Made by a program: the position numbers and the translations under genes. 64,000 nucleotides of DNA, taken from assembly GCF_030253575.1 (NCBI RefSeq), contig NC_080568.1:2249501-2313500 (forward strand), read 5' to 3'. This stretch comes from Rhododendron vialii (Eukaryota > Streptophyta > Magnoliopsida > Ericales > Ericaceae). The notes beneath the pieces are model-generated. The model saw only the letters and a program-made list of their open reading frames with translations, did no database searches and had not been told where the DNA came from. Of the stretch, positions 49,865-63,212 are shown one piece after another. Position 1 is the stretch's first letter, and the number at the start of each line of letters is the position of its first letter.

Positions 49865-52800
49865 TTAACCGAGCACAATGCATTTACTACAAGAATCGTC
49901 AAGGTGTTGGACGCCACTAGAGGGCGTCCCGAAACAGACGGGTGACAGCTTTTGATGAGCTCGAGCATCTGAAATTGACAATATAGGAGGAGAAAATTCA
50001 GCCGCCTGGTCTTCCCTTGTTTCTTCTTCTTCTTCTTCTTCTTCTTCTCCTCCTTCTGTCTCGCCCTCTGACAACACTGTTATAAGTCTTTTTAGGGCAT
50101 CCCGCATCCAATCATACCGGCAAAATTTGAAGGCGTCGTCTTTGGTAAGCTGTTATAATGTCAAAACTGGTGTTTACAAACAAGTTTCTCGTATTTACTC
50201 CAATACTTCAAATAGGATTTGATAATGATGCATAACAAAGTGGAGGAAAGAAAATATGCGGCACGTGCAAGAGACAGAAAAATGAATAAACGGCAAACTT
50301 GAAGATACTGAGAGAAAGACCACACTCAATACCAATCAACCTCTCAATTGATCAATATTTCAACCAAATGATTGAAAGTATATGTTACACCTAGGACCAA
50401 GATATTAAGGAAACAAATAAACACGAAATTAAAATTCTAAACAACCTCAAAACTCCTTAAATAAATCAAATTTCCCGTAGAAAATGAGTTCATAATCCTT
50501 CCTCATCCAATTCCTTTTGTGAATTCATCACAGACACTTCGAAATTCTGAAAGAAAGATTTATTCAAATCAATCCATTCGGTCTAAACTAATGTTTTCAA
50601 ATCGGGATACGTATCGTGTATCATTTTTTCACTTGTATAGTTCATATCAAGATATGTATCGTGTATCTTGAGATACGTTTGCTGGAAGAGTAGGAGTTTT
50701 TATTGTGTAGTTGGACAATATTTTTGGAAGAGGGAGAATACTAAAAACAAGAGTGGGGAAGGGGAGTATTTGTATTGCACTTGAACTCAAACTTTTTTTG
50801 GCTTGGTACAAAATGGTTAGAACTCATCCCTAATTGTACGACTTCATGGAAGATTCTAGTACAAAGGTTAGGGAAAATGACGGCCAAGGACGTGTTTTGA
50901 TAATTAATACCCGCCAATGACATTTTCAGTATTAACAAATGTTCTTAGCTTGTTCTTAGTGTGTATTAATTATCAAAACACGTCCTGGGCCGTCATTTTC
51001 CCAAGATAGATATTTTCATACAAGATAAATTTTGAGGTAATTCTAGAATTACACATGAGACTAATTCTCACAAAAAACTCAAGATATTTCACAAGGGTAT
51101 TCTAGAGCTAGATATTTTAGAGTTTCCAAAAACTAGATATTTATGTCTTTTTCAATAATATCTATAATATCTGGGTTTTGTCAATTGGAACTCTGTCAAA
51201 ATACTAAATTTAGTTTATGTTTCGACAACATTAATCATAATTAAAATATAATTAAGAAGTAGATACACCTAATAACACCAACAAACTATGCTTACATTTA
51301 AAAAAAAAATTAAGATGCAAAATTTCAAGTCTCACTCTCAACTGGGACCTATTACATTAAGGCTTTATATTCTCTTTGTTAGGAAAAGAAAAGTAAGACA
51401 AAATACAATCGAAATATGGTTCTTTCTTTTATACAAGACTACATTGAGGTTGAATTTCTATCAAAGGGTTTGAAAGATGCCATAATTAGATTAAATGGCT
51501 TAGATTAATGCATTTGGGGCTCCACTTTTTGAAATAAGGTCTGACTTTTTTCGAATAAGTAATCGTAGGATACGTATAGAATTAGGATACGCGTATAAAT
51601 CGTAGGATACTTGGTTGTATCATAGGATTTTTATACAAAGAGGATACATGATGCGATACGTAACGATACAAATCGTAAGATACGTATCGTAGGTTTTAAC
51701 AACTATGGTCTGAATAGCTTACTCCCAAGGGAACTAATCACCTAGAACCAATATGAGGGCATATATTCACCTCATCAAGAACTTCACCGAAAATATGAAA
51801 ATAGAAAAAAACCAATGATCGGTAAGGAACTCTGTTCCAGGTAAGGTTACCGCATTCACACTAGTCAAAAGATTGAAGTGGAACAAATGAATGGTTCTAC
51901 GATAATACTACCCACATGGTTCGTAAGTTTATAGGATACTCACCCATTTCCTCTCATAAGTATCCTGTTCCGGCCAACAGTCCAGTTCTTCAGTCACCTC
52001 TAACGCAAACATATACCCTCTGCAACCTCCTCCTACACTGCAGCTGTTTTGCGTGCTCTTGCTTCTAAACTCCCAATCTCCCAGAGGTTCTTCCTAAACC
52101 ACATGAAAAATCAAGTCAGTTAAGTTCCTAATATATGGTCAAGTCTTCAACAACAGCCCACATTTCAAACCATCTCTGACTTATAATTCAACATTTCCTA
52201 TATTAGTCCAGACAGAAAAATGGAAAGCAATTTCAAGTGCAAGGTTATAAAGATTCCATCATCAAATTAGAAAGTGCACCCCAGAAAATTCTATTTTACC
52301 ACTAGACACCAAGTTATTTCCAGCAAAAGAAAACCCTATAAGGTGAGAATAAATGGATAAAAGTAGAGGATCTATTTATGGCAAATTTCCAGGTGAATCA
52401 GTGTTCTCCATACGAGTGGTCCTCGATTGGATATGCACTAGGCCAAATACATAACCGTCATGACACAAGCATTAACAACACTGTGCAAGGGGACAAATTA
52501 TCCTCAAAAGTTGGGTTCCAAGGAAGTTTAGGTAAAACACTGTCCAGTACTATAGACTATAGTGCTATAATTTACAACATCTGTAATGTTCCCCAGTTGT
52601 CAAGGCTCAAGGTGCATTGAGGCGCTAAGGTGTCCAACAGCCTGAGCGGAAGGCACAACATTAAGCAGAGCCCAAGTGAAGTAAGGTGCATGGGATATAG
52701 GCACGCATTATGCATACTGAATATACTTTGAAGTTTGAACTAACTTCGAACTCAAAGAAATTCAATAGTTATGACACAATAAAGAGGTGAATTATTCTAA

Positions 52801-55800
52801 CATATTAACTAAGAGAGTGAGATGAATGGAATTTCATGTTTACAAGTGGTAAATGCATTAGCCCTTATATGCAGCAAAAGAAGCTACTTATAACTTTTGT
52901 GTACATGGATAATCCTAAACACTAAGAATTAAGCACTAAATATCTCAGGTAATCAACCAAACATTCCTAAGTCTACCATTTAGCATTCTAATAATTCACC
53001 AATCACCAATATTATCATCATAGAAGACAATGAACTTGGCATAAGCATATCAAGCACTGACTATTGGCAAAGAAAGGATAACAATAGAGACGTAATTGGG
53101 TCATTTAGCAAAGGTGAGCTTTCTTGTTCCAGAAGCCTACTAAAGGTCCGAGTTTGGGGAGATCTATGTGGGTCCGACTGAGAAAGCTTGGGTGAGGCCC
53201 TTTCTTCAAGGCTTGACAAACATGGGGCTTTATTGGCACTAGGCACATCTTTAACAACAATCGATCTCCTAGTTACACATACACATAAACTGCACCACTC
53301 AACCTCGTAACTGGTTTACTGGTGTAATAGAGAACTGCGTCTCATAAAACAAGGCTGGGAACAATTTTGCCATAAAGGAAAGGCAACCAAGATGGGATCA
53401 TCCGGAAGCAACCCAAAGAGACCCACAACCGGTTTGTAGTACTTCATGAACTTATGGCTATGACAATGACCCCAAAAGAAAAAAATTGCAAACGAGAATT
53501 TTTTTGAACTAGCCTAACCGTATGAAGATGTTCGAAACTCACAAAGCATAAGGCAGAGACTGAATTTGACAACTAGTTGGGGTCTTGTACCCAAGATACC
53601 ATTTTCAAGTAGCAATGCATACTCAGCACTCCGCTTATGATGTATGAAGCACATTTCAAACATAAACGAAAATAATATGAAATAAACTATCAAACAATGA
53701 TTGGAAATCTGAGCAGTTAAATTCCCCTTCTACATTGATGATTGACATACAGAAGAAAAACTATAATGCCTACTCCCAAGCTGGTAGAAGAACTCACACG
53801 TAATATTCCCTTGACTCCAGCTTCCTCCAAGGCCTCTCGACATGCAGCTTCAGTAACGGATTCATCATCCTCCCATCCACCCTGAATCAAAGAGCGATGT
53901 ACAATTAAAACTGTCCACAATATACAGTTTAGAACGATCTGGTTAATCTGCATCCAATAGCTAGGCCAAAAGGCATGAATACGTACCTTTGGGAAAACAA
54001 GATTGTCACGATTTGGTGAAGAAATCATTAGGACGAGTAATCTCTTCTCTATATCGCAAAAATTATCATCAACTTTCTCAAATCTGTAAGGAATACACCT
54101 GAAGATAACAGCAAGTATAAGAACCCATACAAAATACAGCTTCAGCTAATAAGGGAACCACAAACCAAGACCAATTAACATTACATGAATGGACAAGCCA
54201 AAAGAACTGGAAAATAGTGAGTTTCTATGGTTGGCAGATGGAAACAAACAATCTTGCTAGAAATTTGAAGCATATTCTGAACTCAGAATCAAGGTTCAAC
54301 TTAATCTGGTAACAGATACTTGGCTGATTCCCTTAATTTGATCTCTTCATCCCTCGTATAATTGGGGACTAGTGCTAGCGTTTTACCATTGCCCTGTATT
54401 TGTGGTCGAGACTCAAGAGCGAGAGACATTTTCGGCGCATTATTTTACAGCTACCTCATCAAAACATTCCATAAGTGCGTGACCAGTCTTACGTGGGAAG
54501 TAACATTTCCAAAATGCAAAATCAATTATTCACAGATTCGTTTCCGTTTATCAGGTCCATATCTATTCATTCGTCATATCAGTCAAATTTACACCACCCC
54601 AAATGCCAGAATTTAAAATTCTTACAGTTATAATCCAGACATTTAAAAAAGACAATACGAGAGTATCTCATGTATTTTTGGCCAATGCGCTTTGCCTTTA
54701 CCAGCTAATTACCTGATTAAAAACACCATATTAAGTTCTTGAACATGTTTGCACCACTTGGTGTGATAAGCAGATCTAGGACATGGTATAGAAGAAATAA
54801 CATCCAAGACAACTTAACTATGTATGCTACATGGATCATTCTAAATACATAAAATACCCGTGAGAAAGCATATTTTGTTTTCCAAATTTGTCATGAACTT
54901 TGCATGGAACTCCAAACTATTACTATGAAATGCCAGAAGGCACTTTGTAAACTCTGTTATCCGAGAAAGAAAATATATACTAGTAAATATGAATATTTTG
55001 CAAAATTTTTTTTCCTTGGGATGAATATAGGATGAGCACGATACTTAGACACATACCGCACCTGGTACCAGCAACTGAGTCCATGTAACATAGCTTAACA
55101 TTGTTCTTGTGCCACACAAATTCAAAATGTTGCAGTTACCCATACTGATAGATCATGGGTTTTGAAACACGAAGGAACTGTACCTGCTTTATTCAAGTAT
55201 AGCTATCTAAATTCTTTCATAGTGTGACTTAAAAGAGTTGCATTCCCAATGATCAATAAGAACTCCCACAACTGACATTAAGATGTTTCCTTTCCAGACT
55301 TTGTTTTTCGTTTCAGAAAGACAATGGCATGGAGTAGAAGTCAAAGTGAACCTCGAGCATCCAAATCTATAGATTCCCATTCTAACCAAAAATTGGAATG
55401 AGCTCAAATCTGTGTCTTGAGTCCCAGCCTATTTAGTATAAGCAAACCGCCAATAAGCCTAAGGCGGTGAATGCTGCAATTCTCCTAAACCTTCAAGCAA
55501 AGTAATGAAAGAACTCCCAGAGAAGTGTCAGCTTGTTAAGTTTTCCATCCCGAGAAATATGATAGTATATTTTGTTCAGCAAATTGAAGCAAACTAAAGC
55601 AACATAATCAACACTAGATGCCTTCACTAAAAGGCATTATGCATGAACATTAAGCTCTAAGATCAATCCCACCAATTCATCAAATTCTTGAGGGAAAAAG
55701 AAAGTTTTAAATTGGTTTGAATCAGACTCAATAGTACGAAGCAAACCAATTGATGTGAGTGAAAAAGATAACCAGGCTGCATTGTCCTTAATTATTTGAG

Positions 55801-57279
55801 CCGACACATTCATTGAGTGGTATAACTATAAAAGCCCTCATTGGTAACCAGAACATATCGCCTCCGTGACCGCAGCTGAAAATATGTTCTGATCAGCTTC
55901 ACAAGTTTAACAACAAAACGCTGTGGAATAGTAGACATAATGCTTTCCTTTATTTTCTTATCACCGGAAACTACTGTGGGAAATCCAGGGGACTGTATAG
56001 GCCCCACAAGACATAGAAAGGCAAAGCCAAGACCCATGATAACTATGGTATTGTGTGATTGGGGACAAGAGGAATCAAACTTGGATCTCCACCTCCTTAT
56101 ATTGTGTTTCTATAAAGTAATGCATGAGAAAATGGATCACAGGATGCCCTTGACGGAGCTCAACGAAAAAAATGAATTCATAAAGCTGACTCCAATTGAT
56201 CGGGACTTTAGGCTCGATTTGCTTTAGTCAACAGTACACCAAAACAACAATTGCAACTTCCACAAAATGAAAACATCAAAACAAAAGATATCAAATACTA
56301 ATCAATGAAAGAGGAAATTAGAAGGAAACAAGCCAATAACAGCATTGCAGATAAAGACAGAGTAAGGAAGAAAAACATGCAAATAAAAAATGGTTGCAGA
56401 ATTTAGAGGAAATTCACAGCAAAATAATAAGGGGACTTGAGGCCTTTTGTTTGGTCAATCTTGATGGCAGATGGCAAACAAAACCACGATTGCAATTTCC
56501 GCATAATGAAAACAGATAAACAAAAATTAATCAAAGAAAGAGGAAATTAGAAGGAAACCAGCCCATAACAGCATTAACCCTAAGGACAAGAGAACATAAG
56601 AAAAACATGGGAGTCCTAAATGGTAGCAGAACTTCAAGGAAATTCACAGAACACGATGTACAAGACAGAGCTCAGTGGAAAGAACATATTCATGTAGCCG
56701 ATCCCAATGATTGAGATTTGAAGGCTCGGTTTAGTTTGGTCAACCTTGTGGGTAGATGCCAAACAAAACAAAGATTGCAATTTCCACATTATGAAATCAG
56801 CAAAACAAGAATAAGTCAAAGCCTAATCAAAGAAAGAGGAATCACAAGGAAACCAGCCAATAACAGCATTGACCACAAGGACAAGAGAACATAAGAAAAA
56901 CACGAGAGTCCAAAATGGTTGCAGAAATTTGTGTGAAAATGGATAAGAGAAGAGAAAATAGGTATGAGAAAATTGTAAATTTGAAAATTTTACTGTTCAC
57001 CATACTATATTTTGTAAAGTTCTCCTCTTTTTCTTCTCAAACCAAACAAGGCACCAGAATTTTTTTAAATTTTCTCCTCTCTTTTTTTTTCCAAACAAAG
57101 GGAAATTCGCAGTAGATGAATAAAGGAAAGCCAAAAGGGTGATTAAAAGCAATATATATGCACATATACACATGAATCTACACATGGAAAATTTTAAAAG
57201 GGCCTCACCCTGCCACAAGCCTGAATTGATCCTCGTACCGTTGGCGATCTCTCCCAGTTCTTGCTGGTGAACACAACAT
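49865..57279 (-). CDS. Nudix hydrolase (plant NUDT12/13/16-type)
   Basis: Hydrolyses nucleoside diphosphates linked to other groups; plant relatives act on diadenosine polyphosphates or related compounds. I read five exons on the minus strand, 57279-57209, 54098-53987, 53881-53798, 52093-51944 and 50149-49865, joined in frame into 233 residues. The fold begins RYEDQFRLVAGCIPYRFEK; LLVLMISSPNRDNLVFPKGG precedes the Nudix box. The box (GGWEDDE..REALEEAGV) has the G-x5-E-x7-REUxEExGU pattern with all catalytic Glu residues. Then come GYMFALEVTEEL and FKFCRYDWMRDALKRL. The C-terminal tail is unusual: a run of Glu coded by a (GAA)n microsatellite at about 50025-50054, then 50 residues unlike the family core. 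A CAG acceptor just before the ATG shows a leader intron. Intron 1 is 3.1 kb and holds a triplicated repeat. The substrate cannot be told. Confidence 0.93.
50025..50054. repeat. (CTT)n/(GAA)n coding microsatellite in the Nudix last exon
   Basis: About ten CTT units on the plus strand, read as GAA and GAG codons for a Glu run in the C-terminal tail of the Nudix protein. Confidence 0.85.
50871..51002. mobile_element. 132-bp MITE with about 40-bp inverted repeats, in Nudix intron 4
   Basis: The left end GGGAAAATGACGGCCAAGGA matches the right end in reverse (GGGAAAATGACGGCCCAGGA); pairing continues through CGTGTTTTGATAATTAATAC. The spacer is about 45 bp. The GGGAAA ends suggest a Mutator-like family. 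No target duplication is clear. Confidence 0.88.
51560..51715. repeat. Cluster of GATACGTATC-like motifs in Nudix intron 4
   Basis: AGGATACGTA, GATACGCGTA, GATACGTAACGATAC and AGATACGTATCGTAGG occur within 150 bases. Related motifs lie at 50600-50690 and 41880-42000. This looks like a degenerate dispersed repeat. Confidence 0.5.
56200..56940. repeat. Three diverged tandem copies in Nudix intron 1
   Basis: Each copy, of about 230-285 bp, has TTTRGTCAA, an AAACAAAACNANGATTGCAATTTCC-like segment, GAAAGAGGAA, AACCAGCC.ATAACAGCATT and AAGAAAAACA in the same order. Copies start near 56215, 56449 and 56734. They differ by many substitutions and small gaps, so they are old. Confidence 0.75.
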
Positions 57280-57502
57280 CGTCTTCTTCTCTGCAATAAT
57301 CAGGTCAAACCCAATTGAGTTTTTCCATTGGAAAAGAAGGGAAAAAACACCCAATTCATTTCTCAAAGTTTCTTGAAATTCTTGGTAACCATTGATCAAA
57401 AAAGATAAAGGAAAGGAAACCCACCATTCGTTGGTTAAAACCCAGATGTCAACTTCGTTTCTGCAAGGAAAACGGCAGGATTTACAATCAGATTTCTATG
57501 GC

Positions 57503-57504
<2 letters not shown>

Positions 57505-57538
<34 letters not shown>
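57505..57538. repeat. (GA)n in Nudix leader or promoter
   Basis: About 17 GA units (CT on the coding strand) between the TATA-like site and the first coding exon. Confidence 0.88.
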
Positions 57539-57539
<1 letters not shown>

Positions 57540-57568
57540 ACGACCTGAATCAGACGTTATATGCGATA

Positions 57569-57576
57569 TATTTATA
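57569..57576 (-). promoter_or_regulatory. TATA box of the Nudix gene
   Basis: TATAAATA on the minus strand, about 290 bases upstream of the ATG and just upstream of the (CT)n tract. The distance fits a leader that carries an intron. Confidence 0.5.
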
Positions 57577-57579
57577 AAC

Positions 57580-59498
57580 ATTAAAAATAGGCATTATTTC
57601 GGTAATCAAATCGTTTTGTCTCTTTTCGCACACTAGAAAATCATTTCTTTCCTTCTACGGAGTATTTTCCAACCACTTGTTCCCCCCGGTTTTTTTTTCG
57701 AATCATCCCTTGTTGCCTTTGGTAACTAACTAGAAAATAAAATATCTCATCAAGCCTTGTTTAGTTTGGCACAACAGAGCCACATGAGCCTCACATGCAC
57801 ATGCCGACATTGCATCAATGCATCAATAATGCCAAGCGAAAGTCAACAATTTAGTTTCGACAGCAATTTACGCGCATTTCGAATAAATTTTTTGTATTTC
57901 CATTGTCAGCCCACTGAATTGACAATAAGCACATAGGAAGACCAAAAAAATACGTATTTCTATTTGTTTTTTACAACTTTTAATATACAATTACACATAG
58001 ACCATTGAACTGATTTTAGCATTTTCCTTTTTAGTTAACAACTCTGCTACTTATTTTTGAGAGATCAAATTAAAGTATGAACAAAGTCTTGCATAGATTG
58101 ATTCAACAGAAATTAATAACCCTTAGAAAGTTTCAAACTGGAGCCTATGAGGGAGGGAGATGGGTTCTTGTAGTGCAACAATGTGCTCTAAGGATGTTGA
58201 GTGCTTCGTTATGCTCAATTGAGACAAGTGGTTCCTATAGCGCGTCAATGCACTATTATGAGGTTGCCGAGCGCCTCAGTGTGTTCAACTGAAATTTCGT
58301 CATCGTGAATTGAACTGTTCAATTTGTAAAGCTTGCTAAACTCCATTTGTTTACCAAGAATCAAGATAATCAGACATCAATATCTACATAATGAAAATGG
58401 ATTTATCTCACCTTTTGTTTTTAGAATTTCATTAACCATCTATTTTCTTACAACTAATATTGTCTCACCAAGAGACTCTAATATCCGATCAATTTAATCT
58501 TTCTCTAATAATCTTTTCAGTGTACCCTATAAACTAAACAACCTATATTAAGATGAAATTTTTTGAATGAGCACTCCGTACATCCTCATTGTGCAATAAA
58601 GCTCTTCAGGGCTCCCTCATCCAGGAGGGAGCAGATTCCTATGTCCCATATGTTGATCACCAAGCAAATTGATGGGCTTAATGCCAACGTTACCTTGTAT
58701 TCCATCCTATCCTTAACAAAACTTGTTTAAACAGACATCATAAGAATCGTACTACCACTTCAAAGATTTTGAACCTAAACACAAGAGGGAGCAGATTCCA
58801 AGTCAATCCACTTCAAATTAGGTATTTTGGTCTACATCATATGCCATATTGATTGGGAATACACTTCTTATCATCCAACATGCCATCCTTATTTGTTGGG
58901 TACTCCCGTGATTGTAGTTCTATAAAATTAACCCCCTTCTAGTTGGGAGGAAAAGAATTCCTCGAGGCTCTTATTGTACTGTTTTCCAACACCAAGATAA
59001 ACTAATAATATAATGCTTACAATAGTCAAGTATGATGCATAAGATGACGATCTATTCTAACATACTTCAAAAAGGAAATGTTATAAGACGGTTTAAGACC
59101 TCTCCTTTGTGTTGACAAGTCAACAATATTTAAAGTCAACAATATTTAACTTTTAGAAATAAGAGAGAAAGATAAACAATGTGAAAAGAACATCGAATCG
59201 GGACCAATGTATACCCTCCCCGCATCAAATAAGAGGACAAGTCCAAGAAAGTATTTTGAAATCACTAAAGCTCTATCCGATCGTTAGCTTCAAATTTTGA
59301 AAATTAGTTGAACTATGAGTAATAATCTAGTAATGATGTATAAGATGACGGTATATATATATATATATATGGTAACATACACCAAAAAGGAAATTATGTA
59401 AGACCTCTCCGCTTTGTTGCAACAAAGGGCCTGCTTGGAACTCGAAACAATGTGTTTCTAATTTCTTACTCCTTCAAAATGACCTCCAAGGAAACTAA
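57580..59498. other. Gene-free AT-rich region
   Basis: No coding region is supported. GAGGGAG.GCAGATTCC-like stretches recur at 58140, 58610 and 58785, hinting at a degenerate dispersed repeat. Confidence 0.35.
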
Positions 59499-59709
59499 GG
59501 GCCTATTTAGAACTTAAAGAAAAGAAAAGAAAGGAAAGTGGGGAGGAAAGTATAAGAAGAAAAGAAAAGAAAGGAAAGTGGGGAGGAAAGTATAAGAAGG
59601 AAAATTCTTCTTTGTTTTGTTATTTTCCTTTTTATTTCCTCCCAAACCAAACAAGGAAAAATTATTTTTCCTTCTTTTCCTTTCTTTTCCATAAGTTCCA
59701 AACAAAACC
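59499..59709. mobile_element. Purine-rich MITE-like element with inverted ends
   Basis: The left end (AAGGGCCTATTTAGAACTTA) and the right end in reverse (GTTTTGTTTGGAACTTATGG) are similar; purine-rich GAAAAGAAAGGAAA on one side pairs with pyrimidine-rich sequence on the other. It contains two tandem 40-bp units (59521-59560, 59561-59600). The target duplication is unclear. Confidence 0.5.
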
Positions 59710-62317
59710 GAAAACATTACCAGCACACACACATATATATAAAAGTTGTATAGGGAGCCATTGTTCATAGTCAACCGGAGCAATTATTTGGCCGGCCTTA
59801 AGATTCAACAAAAGTTCAATCAAGCAATCTAATTAAAGTTGTATGGATAATAATGGTCGTACTTAAGTTCTTTCTTTTCTTTTCACATCAACTCGGTTGT
59901 CTCTTTGTAATGCCCTCAGAAAACCGGTTTTCCCAAAAGAATAGAAACGATATGACTTAGTATTATTATTATGCCGAATCAATCTTTCTATCTTTTTTAT
60001 CTATCAGCATATAATACCGAATCTTGTTTGGCTTTCAAGCTTTATTTTGGAACAATCTCTTGGAAGGATCGAAGCTAGAAATTGTCAGTAATGGGTCAAT
60101 TTTCGAGAGTACTCTCGTTTAGCAATTTACATAAGAAATGGCAAAATTTCAAATTTTAATGGGGTTTTTATCAGGACAAATTAATTTCTAATATTGTGGG
60201 GTAAATGTGTAAAATATGAATTTCACATATTATAGTTATGGCTATGGTAAGGATTTTTCTAACTTAGTAGGGTCACTTACCCGTCAAGCACTTCTTCCGA
60301 TCTTATGTCTTACATTATTTGCGCCAAGAGGTCTTTGGCCCAACAGCTTTAGAGTGTATTTACATGCCAAGAGAAAGTAGATTAGGACTCAGGAGTTCAA
60401 TTCATCTTTCAAAGTGTTAATCTAATTATTTTAACAATACTGAATTTTGGCAACAAAAAAATCTCTTGAACTATTTTCTATTTAAATTCCTCATCGATCT
60501 TCATGAATTTTTTATTAAAAGATGTCAAAGATATGAAAAAAGATTCACTCACCAGAAATCCAAGATTGCTAGAAGGCTGGAATTTAGTTCCATTGAAGAG
60601 ATGATTAAAAAAAGAAGAAGAAAGAAGTTCCATTGAAGAGGGCTTTTTTTTTTTCGCGGATCAAAAAAAAAAAAGAGGGCTTTTTATGTTTTTGTTTTTT
60701 TTTTAAATGCCGATTTCCTTATACTTAATTATTACTTATTTCATGCAAGGCAAACTTCAAAGTACTCTTTTCAGGGGATAAAACTAACAATCCTTTTAAG
60801 TGATAATGTCATATATATAGACATACAGATATACGTAGATTTATGGATTCTTGAGATCACGCTTAAATTCTTAACGAGTTATATAGGGGCATTTCCACTA
60901 ATGAATAAGTTTTTAGTTTTTTTGTAGCAATCAAATTATTAGGTGTTTCCGATAGTAAATAAGTTGTAGGGTTCGTGAGTAGAGTTACTGTAGCAAAAAA
61001 AAAAAAAAGTTTTTGTTGACTAATCTTTTTGTTATTGCGAATGAGATGGTAAAATGCTGAAACTTGCTGATTAGTGTGAACGAGATGGAAAAAACGCCAA
61101 AAGTCTTCTCCCTTTTTTTGCTGGTGGAAACATGACCTTATTGAGGGAATGGAAATCTTAAGGTGAAATTTTGTTACCAAATGCTTCATTCCAATGCTGC
61201 TGGAAAATCATAGGATCCTCTCATTGTTCACACTCATTCTTTAATAATCCATGTCGGTTATTTATCCGATACAAAGAAACTGTCCATGCATGAAGTAGAA
61301 CATAAATAAATAACAAGCAACGAAACAAGGACACGAAGATTTACATGCTTGGTTCAGCTTAAGCATGAGCTTAAACGTACTCGACAGATGAAGTATGAGA
61401 GAGGATTCACTATGGAAGATGAGTGATTATAAATAATTAGCTATTTCCGTTATTCTCAATGGATTGAAGAGTCCAACAATATTAGGGACAAAACCCTGAT
61501 AGAACCCGAGAGGAAGAACAAACCCTAGTCACCCTAATATCAAACCCCCGAGACATAGGCACCAAACCCTACGAGCTCACAAGGCCCGTTTATATAGGAA
61601 AGTACAGAAAATAAGCATAAACCGACATAAAATGCGTTAACTCCGTGTAAGAGCATCAAAGTCCGTTCGGACAAAAGTTTTTTGAGTGCTATCCAACCAA
61701 TCTATATCAATTTAAACCCCAATTCCCAAGGTTGGCATTATGGCCACGACAATAGAGATTTAGAGGTTTGCTCAATCTCTCTTAAGGTTTCGGATAAGAT
61801 CAACTCTTGTAGGGCTGTTTCATACAGAACTTGTCTCATTCGAGAGTTAGTCGTGTACCTAAGTTGACCCGAACACTATAGGATAACACAAACAAATACT
61901 TCAAAAAAAAAACAATAGCAATCTATATCGATGAGGAAGTAGCCGGGTAAATGCCAAAGGCGTTTACTTGGGTCAACCTCTATCATCTACTCATCAATGA
62001 AAGCTCTTAAAGTGTTGGGTGGAAATACGAACAAAAGGGGTCTCTTTCATCTGCAGCTTCATCAGATCAGCCACATGCTTTACTTTGCTTGTTCGAGGAA
62101 ACCCCTTTATTGCATTCACATTTTCTTTTCCAAACAGTGGTAGTGCCCACGAAGACAGAAACCAACCCCCGAAAGACCGCTCTACCTCTTTTCTAGATCA
62201 AAGCAGAGCCTTCAACTTCCAAAATTAAAGAGTGGTACTGTGTGTTGTTGTGTGTGCTTTTCAAGTGGCCCAAGTGTTTGTGACTCGTGAGAAAACAATA
62301 AGTGCTCATCCATAATG
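59710..62317. other. Gene-free region with possible retrotransposon debris
   Basis: No coding region is supported. About 61200-61900 (AAGATTTACATGCTTGGTTC, many AAACCCT motifs, TTTATATAGGAAA) has the style of a degraded LTR or leader region, but no pair of LTRs, primer site or protein was found. Confidence 0.3.
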
Positions 62318-62456
62318 TTACAACAGGTTCCATTCTCATGGATCGAGGCTAAATATTTCAAACCTTGGGGCTATCGGGGGTTTATCTTAGGGTCCTGGAA
62401 TTAGTCGAGATGTGCGCAAGTTGACTCGAACATCCGGTTATAAAAAAGAAGAAGAA
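62318..62456 (+). mobile_element. Au-like SINE copy, truncated
   Basis: It has GGCTAAATATTTCAAACCTT, GGAATTAGTCGAGATGTGCG, CAAGTTGACTCGAACATCCG and GTTATAAAAAAG, the 3' half of the same family as the copies at 4.5, 38.9 and 47.0 kb. Confidence 0.6.
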
Positions 62457-62503
62457 GTGGTGCATGCTTAATTTTGTCTTCTAGAACCGGTACATACCGG
62501 TGC

Positions 62504-62901
62504 CAGAGACGGATCTACACATGGGTGTATGGGGGCCATGGCCCCGCATTGTTTCGGGGTTTTTTTTTTTTTTTCCCTTTCAAATTTCAATGTTAACGTC
62601 AGTTGTTTTTTGTTTGTTAAGAACACCTAGATATTATATTTTGTATTGGATGTTATTTAGACATTTAAATGATTTAAGAATGTGTTCATTTTTGGTCCAA
62701 AACGCAATCTCTCTCTGTGCATACGGTCTCTCATAAGTTTTTTCTTTAATTATTAATCTCATTTATCGATCTCTCTCACTCTCTCTCCACCCATTACCAA
62801 CAAAAAAAAACCTTCGTCAAAACCTAAACCAAACAAACTATTAAATTCCGGAACCTTGAAAAGTTTGGCCCCCGTGTCACAAAATTCTGGTTCCGTCCCT
62901 A
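62504..62901. mobile_element. hAT-like MITE with near-perfect 8-bp target duplication
   Basis: The ends are CAGAGACGGATCTAC on the left and, in reverse, TAGGGACGGAACCAG on the right, then GGGGGCCA in both arms. Flanks ACCGGTGC (62496-62503) and ACCAGTGC (62902-62909) agree at 7 of 8 bases. The 398-bp interior has no transposase. Confidence 0.8.
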
Positions 62902-63212
62902 ACCAGTGCTATCAAAATTCTCACCTGCATCGGCTGATACCCGCTACAAATCACTTTTGATCCGAATTTTTGCCCACTGCACGGTTGCTGTGATCGCTAC
63001 ACTCAATTCCTGCTACGTATCATTCCATACTCCTGTTACAGCTACACTGCTACCGTAACAAGGGCAAAACCAATGTTTCAAGATTAGATCAAACACAAAA
63101 TAAGAACTGACTTAGAACATAAGCATATGTTACACATACCACAAACAGAATTTACAATAATCGCTCAATCTCACGAACTCACTATAGCATTTCGTTCTCG
63201 TCATTTTCCTAC
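62902..63212. other. Intergenic, no gene
   Basis: Non-coding sequence between two MITEs. It has several GCTAC/TGCTAC motifs at 62930-63060. Confidence 0.35.

Noticed and set aside
61240-61920. Possible full LTR retrotransposon
   Set aside because: The text style is suggestive, but no second LTR, primer site, purine tract or target duplication was found.
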